Of a stretch of DNA of 64,000 nt, positions 48,049 through 58,609 are shown piece by piece. The notes under the pieces were generated by a model that did not search any database, was not told the origin of the DNA, and saw nothing but the letters and a program-made list of their open reading frames with translations. A program made the position numbers and the translations under genes. Each line of letters starts with the position of its first letter. Position 1 is the stretch's first letter. Source of the stretch: Camarhynchus parvulus (Eukaryota > Chordata > Aves > Passeriformes > Thraupidae); NCBI RefSeq assembly GCF_901933205.1, contig NC_044573.1, positions 85,704,546-85,768,545 of the forward strand, read 5' to 3'.

Positions 48049-51000
48049 CATATAGTTAATAAAGAGGTATGTTGGTGGCTAACCAACTCTAGCAGCCAAA
48101 ATTCTGGGTATGTCATCAGTGTGTCCTACATAGGCCATTGAAATTTTCATATTTCTTTCAATACCTCATCCAGCAGGTTTCCCCTTATCTGACTTACTGT
48201 TTTATTGTTTCAATGCATTTGATTACATTTTCATACCTCAAGCCATTGCAGAAGATATCTGTGGAGGATTGTTACCTTAACTGAACTTTTTTCAGCCACA
48301 TTGAGGAGTGTGATAGGGAATAAAATGTTGCTCTGGGTTAAAACCTTCAAACAGAATTTTCTTCAAGAAGCCCTGGTTTGAAGTTGGACTTGGACAGTGG
48401 CAGAGTAGTGAAAGGAATCTTCAGCAGGATATTTTTTGCCTGTTCTGCTAATATCCAGCAAAGTCTGATGTAGCTCTAGTTCTCTGAAGAAGAAATTTGT
48501 TAATGCTCATTGAAGATTTGCTAAAAATTGGTAGCTACATTTTCCATATCGTCCTGTGCCTCCTTGTTCTTCCAACATCTCTAAGAAGTTACTTTTACTG
48601 TAATTGTCACTCTCAGCTGCTACAAACCATGTATAGTGGGGCACTTCAAATGAGTGAGTCCTGAGTGTTCTCAGTGATTCCTCCAGGACTTGTGAGAGCA
48701 GAGTCTCTCTGACAAAAATTTAGATGAACTAATGTAAATTCAGACAGTCTCATCAAAGCGTATGTGTTGAAGGAATTGGTCTTGTTCCAGGAAATTTGGA
48801 ATAGGAATATAGGGTCTGATGGAGAATTTTGCTGAAAGACACATATTGAACTGGTGTTTGTTAGCAGTCTTAGAGTACAAATCTAGATTTGAGCAGGGAA
48901 ATTCGAAACCTGAATCCATGAAATTTCTTGCCTTCTCTTGGTCCATTTTGGTCACTTCCTGCTGCTTTTAAAATGGCATAAATTGATAACCTGTTGAGAA
49001 TATTTTACTATCTGAATGAAATGTCCTTGTGAAATCATACAATGAACAACTGTGTAAACATCTCTTGTTGCCTCAGAAATTCCTTCCTCTGTAATGGGAC
49101 CCAGCAAGGAGCTTTATGTACAGGTAAATCACTTCATCCTTGCCAGAAGAGTAGAGAACATTGGTGGCTGTCAAAATGGAATAGAAAAGGAGAAAGAGAA
49201 AAAGGAAAAAAGAGAAAAGACAGAAGAAAAAAGAAAAAAAAAAGAACAAAAGAAAAAAGAAATAGGAAAAAGAAAAAAAACAAGGAAGAAAAAAAAGGGT
49301 CATCTTGCACTTGCGGTACAGACTTTAGAATGTTAAAATATTTTTGTTTCTGCCATTTCAGAGAATACACTACCCTCAAAGCTCAACATGCAAAAGTTTA
49401 AAATAAATCACAGGAGATGGAAGAGCAAATCTAATGCAGGCACAACAGTTTGGATCTTTGCTTGTTTTTTCTCTAAGACCTCTGGCCTTGGCTGAATTTT
49501 CCATTTTTTATTTTCCTTAACAATAAACCTGACAGCAGTAAGACATGAAGTACAGAGTAAATATTCTCTCTGTTCAGTGGTCAGAGAATTTCGGTAGGAT
49601 CCATCTTTCACAGCTATAGCACCATCTCTGCAGCGGATGCATCAGCCCATATTCCAACAGTATATAAAGGAGTTTTTCGTGTATTTGATGTACAACACAA
49701 ACAGGTTTTTTTACAAAGAAATTCTACCTATATTACTTTTACTGTTTGAAATGAGCTTTGTTAATATAGGAAATAGAATTTATAGCTCTTTTAGAGAAGA
49801 CTCTTTTTGACAGAGAAATGTGTGGGAAACAGGAAATGGCATTAAAATGACCCACAGCAGCTGCGTGGGTTTTGTACATGACAGGACTATCACTCCTTAG
49901 TCTCATGAAGTTTTATGGTTCTACCGAGTCTTCAGGTCCAGGAAGCATGGGAATATTAGAAATAAACGTATTTTGAACTGCAAGTACAAGTTCATAGTAT
50001 TTTAAAGAAAATCCTGCAACTATTATGACAAAAGCCCTTACATGTAAACATGTTGTATTTATTTGCTAAACTCTCATTCTGGTTCACTCTTTTCATACTT
50101 ACCTAATAGGAAATTAATTTTAAATTTCTTAATCTGCAGTGTATATACTAATAGTTTTCCTATTTTCCTTCCAGGAAGTAACACAGATTAGCTGGACAAA
50201 GTCAAAGCTGCAGAAAAAAAAACTGTGGCCAAATTAAGAGTTTCAAGAGTTTTAAAAGAAATTATAAGGCATAATTTAACTTCATACTTCTAATTTTCAT
50301 AGCACTCTACTGACTTCCATCTATAAAAGATCTCTTCTTACTTTGACATGAATATAATAATATTTCCTTTGGAGAAAATTCACAAGGTTATAGCTTGTCA
50401 TCTGAGGTAATGTAATTTCTAATGCAACTGCTCTTAGAGAGGCGTTGAAATATTTTTTTAGAGATGTCTTAACCACCAAGCAACTTAAAAAATCATCAGT
50501 TTATTATTTGGATTTCACTAATGTTGTAAACTGTCCTTTTTATCAAAAGTAAAATAAAATCATATGAAATAAGATAAAAATGTATAAGATTAAATGTTTA
50601 AATTTTACTAAATTCAATGATCTTTTAATCACTCAGAAAGGGATATCTAGGTCCATTCTTATTTCCTTTATGCCCAAACTGAAATATTAATCTTCTTTGT
50701 CAAGACACCAAAGATAATTCACAGTTGCTGCATGGAAGGTGATTGATGATTTGATCATACTTGAGAGATGCCAGGTTTAGATCCAAGTAAATTTACAAGT
50801 CTCATGGTTGGATGTTACACACAATTGTTCTCCTGGCCAAATGCAGGTACCATTAGAGAACACATGCATGTATGAATGTGGGCATATGTATGTTTTCACA
50901 CATGAAATCCTAAGCCAAATTTAAGTTCATACATAAAGGTCTATAATCAGGCAGAACAGGTGCTGTTGATTAACATGTATTTTTGTAAATAAAAATATTA

Positions 51001-52356
51001 TTTTGTAAATAAAAATAACCTTATTTGGACAAGCACATGCATGCAAAGTCCAACTACTATAGTTCTGATTGTATTAACTATAAAATCAGCAGAGGTAGAA
51101 AAGTGGGCTGTTTCCCTTTGAATGAAGATTTTGCAGTATTGTGCAATCATGACACTGTACTTCCACTGCAAGAGTTTTAACACCCATTAGAATTGTGCCT
51201 CAAGGTATAATATTCAATCTTTAAATTTGTTGTATCTGGTGTTACTAATATAACAAAAAGAAAAGCCAAAATCCCCCAAACTATGGAAGCATAGTATGCT
51301 CACAAAGTGGTTTGAGCTGATATGACTTCCAACAGGATAATTAATTGGGTCAATGATATAATATTCTAAAGGATCTAGAGTATGTGTCATCTAGTCTGTT
51401 CTTCCCTAACAATGTCCAGATTTCACAGAAGATAAATATGATATTAAACGCCGCTCATTAAAGACCTCCTGAAGATCTCATTCAAATTCCTAATAGCTAG
51501 ACATCTGCTTATATCACAAACACATGGATAATTTTGTGGCTTTAGTATAAGCAAACTCTACCATGGACTTTGAATCACCTTTGCAGCTCTTCCTCATCAC
51601 CCTGCTGATACAGATTGCTGCCTCTGCAGCAGGGCTGGCAGAAGCGATGTGTGTCTGTACTGTTCTATGGTTACTAAGATTTTTCTAATGCATATTCATC
51701 TTCATTGGTGATGCCAGCTTGTGTGCTTGTCTGTGAACCTGATACCCAGACCATGCCTGTTTCTGCTGACTCTGCTGTACAGTTATCTCCAGCAGCTGCT
51801 TGAACTCTGAGGAGTCAATAACACCATACAGCAAAAAGCATTTCCTTCATATTACGTATTGAGGCAAAGGCCACCACTGTTCATCAGTATTCTGAGAAGG
51901 ACACAGAGTTTTTGAAAAATATGCACATCACCCCCTCAGCCCAAAACAGATCAGCATTCCTGAGAGAAATAGTTGCATTAATAGCTCCAGTTAATATGAA
52001 CTTCAGTTTATCCTACAACTTTCACTATGCTGGCAGGATTATCTTCTGAGGACAGCAATGTTCAGTTAATTTTTTTAACACGAAGCTGGGGCTGAAGGAC
52101 AAGATTCAGTCTTTTTAGGTGTTTAAAAAACATCTGCCTTTCTAACTGTAGAATGAATGTGTGTAAGCTGCAGTGATTCTCAGAATTATGCACATTAAAC
52201 CTAAATATTAATGGACTTTAAATCTAACTGTTCTGTTTTCTACAATTAAGCAGTTAATCAGATACTTGCAGCAGCGTTCAGAGATCACATTAAATAATAC
52301 CTGCTGGCCATTGCCTATGTCCTACTTCAAGCAAGTGCTGGAAGAGCAGCTTCCTG
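48049..52356. other. Unique AT-rich intergenic DNA with a purine tract
   Basis: No gene recognised. The purine tract at 49183-49299 is listed separately. 51560-52360 is less AT-rich and free of recognisable repeats. It flanks the open frame at 52357-52650 and might be part of the same unidentified segment. Confidence 0.5.
49183..49299 (+). repeat. A/G polypurine tract
   Basis: 117 bases of A and G broken by only four pyrimidines (c at 49221, 49247 and 49281; t at 49263). Low-complexity (GAAA)n-like. It generates spurious Lys/Glu-rich and Phe/Ser-rich frames on the two strands. Such tracts can form triplex DNA; that is inference. Confidence 0.85.
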
Positions 52357-52650
52357 TTACTGGTCAGAACAAATCTTCATCTCTCCCTTCCTCACACTCT
52401 GTCTCTGTTCATTAACCTCTTCTTCCACTTCAGAGAATTTACTGGAGTCATCATTTCTGATCGTAACTGAGCTCTGCTCAGTGGTTTGCACTATACTTCC
52501 CTCCAAGAGATGCTTTATCCCAGTCACCTGCAGGTTTTGCTGCTTGGGCACAACAGTCTCCTCAGCTGCATCAATCTCAGCACATGCAGCACTTTTGACC
52601 TGCTGCTGGTCCTTTCCTGCTCTAATCATCCAGTGGGAGAGATCAGACAC
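52357..52650 (-). other. Unassigned 97-residue open frame
   Basis: A minus-strand open frame reading 97 residues to a stop at 52357. It opens after an in-frame stop two codons upstream of a GTG, and its first ATG is the codon for Met8 (near 52629). The predicted peptide is hydrophilic and rich in Glu, Gln, Ser and Asp (EEEVNEQRQSVRKGEMKICS near the end), unlike the Leu/Phe/Ser/Lys frames typical of AT-rich noise here. No signal peptide, membrane segment or named domain is seen. It may be a decayed exon, a processed-pseudogene piece, part of an unrecognised repeat, or chance. I found no splice context strong enough to call an exon, and there is no start with a good Kozak context. Confidence 0.2.
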
Positions 52651-53949
52651 AGTTTATCTTGAGGCGTAGGAGTTCTCTATAAATAGAACTTGTCTTTTCC
52701 CTCATCAATTTTCACTCAGATGGCATAAGCTAGAAATAAAAGAAAATTTTAATGTTCAGCAGGAAGAAATGTAAGGAATATATATTGTAAATATCTCAAA
52801 CTGTCTGATTATGTTGGGATGAAGTATAATGTGCTTCTTTCATGGAGCAGTAATGTTAAAACACAGCAAAAACCTCATTTCCTTTGGAAAAAATACATGC
52901 ATCAAGGCAAATAATTTGAGTCACGATGGAGTTGCATAACTCAAGTGAAGACAAATCAGTATTAGATGCTTCCAACACAGGATGTAGAAAAGCACTAGTG
53001 AAATGAAACCAAATTTACAATGGATAAAAATGGTCAGTAGGGGAGAGTACAGAATTCATAGCAATTTTTTTGTCTTGTTTTGGCTTCTGTGAGATCAAAG
53101 CTAATACGTCATTGCTTTATTGTATTCTCTGTAAAATAGAAAATAAATGAAATTGCAAAATATTGGGCTTTGTCCCTCTGAAAAGACACACTGAGTTCAG
53201 ATAATAACTCTAACATTTCCTACTGAAGACAGCTACCTATTTACAGGTAGCTCATTATTGCCACACCATGATTATTTACTGTTGTCGTGTGTAAATAAAT
53301 CATTGCTAAAATACAATTTTAACTAATCTAATTTATGTGAATCATGTATTTTTGTCAATTCTAAAAAGCAGAAAACATTCTATGTTTGGGTATTCTAAAA
53401 AAATATCTAGACTATGAAAGGACACGTCACATTGTAGTAGAGTCATTAAAGGTGTTGTTTCATGATAAACCTATCTCAGGCAAGGTTCCCACTCTGTCAA
53501 GCTTTGCTCTGCCTTCATGATGAGCCAGCTGTTCTCCAGAAGACACATTATGGGCAGTGCTAAGCCAAATGCAAAGCCCAAGGTAATATATTTACTCTTG
53601 GGAAAGTCAGCCTATCCTCAGAGCAGGCAGAGCTAACTCTCTTACTGTCAGACAAGTTTGCTTATAGCTGGGCAGCTTGAGTGTGGGTGGAGTGTAAAAC
53701 TGTCCATAGCCATAATTTTCCATGAACTCCATGTTAATAAACATTTCACCATTTTCTGTGAATGACTAAATTTTTCTGGCAGATTTTTGTCTGCATTTTA
53801 AATAAATCTTGTATGTTCTTAAATTAGAAACTATATAATTGATTTTTGACAAATTGCTTTAAAATTTCAATGTCAGGAATAAAACATGTATTTTTCAAGA
53901 CACGAGGGATTAAGTTTGTTATCCTCTTCATCAGCTTTCAGTTGTGTAA
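52651..53949. other. Unique AT-rich intergenic DNA
   Basis: No repeat or gene recognised. A good-looking splice acceptor on the plus strand (pyrimidine tract ending tttcactcag near 52718) is followed at once by stop codons and is not supported by any frame. Small hairpin at 53231-53253 (agctacctatttacaggtagct). Confidence 0.5.
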
Positions 53950-54581
53950 AAGATCCTGCAGTTGTCTAAAATCTCACTCACTCTCCCCTGCTACCACTGG
54001 GCAGAGGAGAGGAAAATTTAACAAAGGATTCAGGAGTTGATATAAGGACTGGGAGAAAACAGTCCAAGAACAAAACAGGCTCTGCTTAGAAGTACAAAGT
54101 GAATTTACTGCTAACAAAATCAGAGGAGGATAATGAGAAGTAAAATAAGCCCTTAAAAACACCTTTTCTTCCCTCCAACCCCTCCCTCCTTCCCACTGAC
54201 AGTGCAGGAAGACAGGCGTGGAGGTTTGGTCAGTTTGTCACTTGAAGTTTTCTTCTGCTGCTCAGGGAGAGAAGTCCTTCCCCTGTGAGGCTGTGGCTTC
54301 ATATGGGCAACAGTTCTCCATGAGCTTCTCTGCCACGATTCTCGTCCCATGAGCAGCAGTCCTCCCAAAACTGCTGCAATGTGAGTCCCCTCCATGGGCA
54401 GACAGTGCTCCCAAAAGTGCTGTGGCATGGGTCACTCTTCCCTGGGGTGCAGTCCTCCAAGGACAGGCTGCTCCAGCCTGGAAGCAAGGGCTCTCCCTGT
54501 CCATTTGGGTCTTCCACTGGATCACAGCCTCCTACAGGCATCCACCCACTCTGGCATGGACACCTCCCCCACGGGCTGCAG

Positions 54582-54700
54582 GTGGATCATTGCATCCCTG
54601 TGGATGCCCATGGGCTGGGGGTGGATCTCTGCATTCCCTGTGGATCCCGACGGGCTGAGGGTGGATCTCTGCATTCCCTGTGGATCCCGACGGGCTGCAG
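54582..54700 (-). repeat. Three-copy ~40-bp tandem repeat in LTR E
   Basis: Units start gtggatc at 54582, 54621 and 54661 (periods 39 and 40). The second and third are almost identical (gtggatctctgcattccctg then tggatcccgacgggctg); the first is diverged. The unit is an amplified form of the 'cagcccatgg..gggatccac' motif typical of this LTR group. Confidence 0.9.
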
Positions 54701-54869
54701 GGGCACAGCTTCACAGCCTGCAGAGGAACCTCGGCTCCAGTGCCTGAAGCACCTCCTCCCCCTCCTGCACTGACCTTGGTGTGTCCATGTTGTTTTCCCT
54801 CACGTGCTCTCACCTCCACCTCTTCTCTGGCTAGAAAAATCTGTTCCCCCCCTTTGTTTTGATTTTCTT

Positions 54870-54879
54870 CTTAAATATA
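54870..54879 (-). promoter_or_regulatory. TATA-like box of LTR E
   Basis: tatatttaag on the minus strand, about 175 bases from the LTR's 5' end, downstream of the conserved U3 block. Copy A has tatttaaa at 625-632 in the corresponding context. Confidence 0.5.
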
Positions 54880-57800
54880 CAGAGGTGTTACCAGCCTCTC
54901 TCATTGGCCCAGTTTTGGCCAGCAGCATGTCCATCTTCAGAGCCACCAAGGGTTGGCTCTGCCAGACGTTCTGGAAGATTCTAGCAGCTTCTCACAGAAG
55001 CCACTTCTGTGCAACCCCCCAACCAAAACCAGGCAGTGCAAAACCAACACACCCCTGTTTAGGAATGCTAGAAGGAAACCACTAGGCCTGTGCAAAGCAT
55101 GGTAGAAATCCAGAGGAAAAAATGTGTTCTTTGAGCCAGAGAGTTTGTAATCCAAGCATAAGGGAAGAGAGGATTTACCCTGGAAGGTGGAATTGACAAA
55201 ACACAAGCATCTTCTTACGCCATCAGTTAAACCAGTGAGTGTTATAGTTGGGGAAGGAGTTCTGCTATTGAACTGGATTAGAAATATGGACATATTTACA
55301 TGAAATCTTAGCTAACAGATCTTGTTATTCTATTAAATTCTGGGCAAATACCCGTCTGGACTGATTTCAACCGAGCTGGGGGGCTGAGCAGAAAATCATA
55401 AGAACTTTATAGACTTTACAGTGTCACATGAAACTGAGAGACATTAATGGGCAAAATAAATAAAAAAGACTATAAAATCTCAGAAAATACCCTAAAATCT
55501 CCAGAGTTTTTAGCAAATCTGTCTCAATCAATTAAATATTTCCTTTTTTGTCATGATCAATTAGCATACAACAAATCCAAGAGAGGACAGAATCAATAAG
55601 TAATTGGCAAAGTAATAATTAAAAGCAAAGCCTTACAACCTTCTTCTTTTTAAATATTTCACTCTTGTCAGTTGCTGAATCCACCGGGTTTAAGGATGTG
55701 CTCACACGCCACATTCTTTGGCAATAATGTGCTTGACTCAGATGGGCTGAGGAGGGTAATGAACATATTGTTCTGTGATACTGTGGTGCAGATGAAAACA
55801 TTAAAAATTACAAGATCTCTTAACGCTGGCTTTTCAGAAATCTGGTTTGATTTATTATTAAGTAAGCAATACAGAAAAATCAGGAATTAACACACCTTCG
55901 AACACTCTACCTCTCCCTCTTCCAAATCTGAAAAGACTTGAAGAAGCAGGGTTTATTAGGAGATAAGACAACCAAAAATGGCTTACTTCAAAGGTGAAGG
56001 AAGAGAAATTTACAAAGATTTTGTTCAAGAAAACAAGTGAGAATAAATCATCTATTTATGCCTAAGACTTTATAAGTAATCATTAAAGCTTCTAAGTGTA
56101 CATGAACTTATGCAGAATATCATCCATATAAGTATAAAACATAAAAAGGTGTCATTTCAGATTTTGACATGTATTCACTTATTATAAATCAAAAATGTTT
56201 AATAGGAATGACAGTTCCCAGGAAATGTTCCTTCCTTTGCTTCTAAAACATTATGTGAACTCAGGCAACTCCTTCACCTTAAATGATACAATTTTCCTAT
56301 TTCTAACATAACATTATTCACAGATTATTCTGTATGAGAATTTATTTCATGTCTGTACAGCTTTCTGGAATCTAATGAAAAATTAGGTACTAAAAAGCCA
56401 GATATCAGTAATCCCCGTAAAAGAAATTACCTCTGGCATGAAAAAAATTACCTGAAGTACATTTTATTTTCAACATTCACTCAAATGTTTTTCTGAGTAG
56501 ATACTGTAGCAGTGCATTTATTTTCTTATTGTACCTTTTAAGATACTGCTATTTGAAATTTGTGTAAAATATGAAATACGTAGTCAAACACATTAACCTG
56601 TTTGCTCAATTTCTTTTCCAGGAGACCCCTGAAAAGGCCTTTTGGCAAGTAGATAGTCTAGGATTTATTGTACATAGAAGAAATAAACTTTAACAAATAT
56701 GTTTTCTGATTAAGAATTTCCTTTTTTTATTCATTATTAATAAAAATAATTCATTATTTCAGTTCATATGTTTATTGTGAAGACTTTTAAAAAATCCCAA
56801 ATAATCCAAATCACTCCACAGTCTTTCTTTGCAAGATATAAGACACATTGCCATGCATTCCATGATCACTGTAACAGAGTATCCCAACCTGTCTGGGTAA
56901 ATACATGGTATATACAGAATAAAAAGTTAATAAGAACAGAAAAATTGTTTTTTTGTTGCTTTATGAAAGTTCTCCCATCTGCTGCAGAGAGACATGGATT
57001 CGATTTTGTTATATCAAAAGCTGTACAGTTCTTTGAAAAATCACACTATGTTTGAGACTAAGAAAAATGAGCTCTTTAAAAGTAGTAAAAGTAACAGAAA
57101 AATGATACATCACATAGAACATAATCTCTGCTTGTCACCAAGATCCTGCAGGTGAACTAACTGCTTGTGTAAGTTAGCATGAAATATGATATCTAGTAAT
57201 CAGCCTGAAGCAAAGGGCTTCTGGCTTCTGGCAAAAATAAAAAAAATTGTAGTGATTTCTTGGTATATATTTGCCCACAATGCAGTGAAAACAACTCAGA
57301 TCTGCTTAGAGCTACGTATAGTAAAATTGTTATAATCCCTACTCATTTGAAACACCTTAATTTTCTGCAGAATATGTTAAAACCTTTTTATAAGTTTTTT
57401 GCAATAAACATCTAACCTCATTTAGTTTTAATCAAGTTTTGGTGTATATTTCAAACCTTTCTGGGTTTGATCCATTTTATTCATGGAGACTTAGTTTTCT
57501 TTGCTCTTCTGTGTTTAAATCAGATTGAAACACAGGTTTAGCAGGTTTACTCTTCCAAATTGTACTGTCAAGCCCAGTGAAGCAAAAACTCTCTACTCCA
57601 AATCTGTCTGTCCAAGATCTCATCTGTTGTGATACATTCTGTTCAAAATCTGCTTTCGCTTCAACACTACTTCAAAAAGGAAAGCAATAACACCCATTCA
57701 TTGTAAAGACTGGTCTTGAAATGCACTCAGTCTACCAAAATAATAGAGAAAAGAATAAGCCATGTTGGTTCTTGGAAACCGATGGAAAACCACCAAATTA

Positions 57801-58384
57801 TATCCCTAATTTCTAAGCAGTCATTGAGCTTCTCAGCACTGCAACAAGGAACTCACCAGCCTGGCCATTTTTTCCAGACCCAGAATTTTTGTATCTATTT
57901 GAACCATTTTCTAAAAGGTTCAGTCAAGGGCAAGAAGATAAGACATCTGAGACATCTGAGTCATCAATAATGAACTGATATTTAAAGGGAAAATATTGTA
58001 TGAAGTAGGAACAAACCACGTGACATAAGAAATTTAATACAGCCCGTCCCATTCACAGACTTGCAGCATTCACAGTTTGTCTCCCAAATCTTGCAAGGGC
58101 ATTTTCAAATGAGTTGACACATGAGAAAAACACTGAAAAGTTTTGAAAGTAACCACAGAATCTTTAGAGTTTTAAAAGAAAGCAAGTGAACGACTGGTAA
58201 AATACACAGATATTTCTGTTCAAAACACATATAGTAAGACTTGCTATATGGTTTTTTAGTCGCAACTTTTTATGTGTACAGTAGTGCCCCTATGCTGAAA
58301 AAGAAGCATGCCACAAAACATGGGTATTTCTTCAGTAGCAATATATGTCAGATGAATTTTGAATTTAGAAAGATTTCAAAAAAG

Positions 58385-58387
<3 letters not shown>

Positions 58388-58439
<52 letters not shown>
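58388..58439. repeat. (AT)26 microsatellite
   Basis: 52 uninterrupted bases of alternating A and T, ending at the g of 58440. Uninterrupted dinucleotides of this length are usually length-variable between individuals. Confidence 0.98.
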
Positions 58440-58442
<3 letters not shown>

Positions 58443-58560
58443 ATGTACAGAAATTTAGATTAAAATAAATAGTGGTTATAATATTTGTCTGAAGAAAAAT
58501 TTATTTGAGTTTTCATTGTATTAGTTATTAAACTTAATTCAGTTGGTTAGGAGTTTAAAT

Positions 58561-58609
58561 AATAATTTAAATAGCATTAAAATAGCATTTTAATGCTATT
58601 TAAATTATT
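58561..58609. repeat. Perfect 22-bp inverted repeat (hairpin/cruciform)
   Basis: Left arm 58561-58582 (aataatttaaatagcattaa plus aa) and right arm 58588-58609 are exact reverse complements separated by 5 bases (tagca). The arms are very AT-rich. The pairing stops at 58560/58610 (t opposite t). Confidence 0.95.

Larger units (their letters stand above)
53950..55051 (-). mobile_element. Avian ERV LTR, minus strand (copy E)
   Basis: Same LTR group as copies A, C and D but a diverged subfamily. Read on the minus strand from about 55051: tgtgttggttttgcactgcc, the U3 block ggcttctgtgagaagctgct, gggccaatgagagagg, a TATA-like tatatttaag (54870-54879), then the central unit array, tgcagtcctccaagg-type blocks on the plus strand, the plus-strand gataatgagaagtaaaat block (54130-54147), and the 3' part near gggcagaggagagg (53999-54012). 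The left (3') boundary is approximate because the terminal sequence is diverged and no target-site duplication was found. Unlike the other copies it contains a clean 40-bp tandem array (54582-54700). Open frames of up to 130 codons inside it are repeat shadows. Confidence 0.8.

Noticed and set aside
49042..49401. Lys/Glu-rich 119-codon frame
   Set aside because: Generated by the purine tract at 49183-49299. Two other frames and the opposite strand give equally biased peptides.
52690..52720. Splice acceptor on the plus strand followed by ATG
   Set aside because: ATG GCA TAA: the frame stops after two codons and no downstream exon-like frame was found.
54381..54773. 130- and 117-codon plus-strand frames with repeated amino-acid units
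   Set aside because: The repeats are the 40-bp tandem array of LTR copy E read antisense, not a repeat protein.
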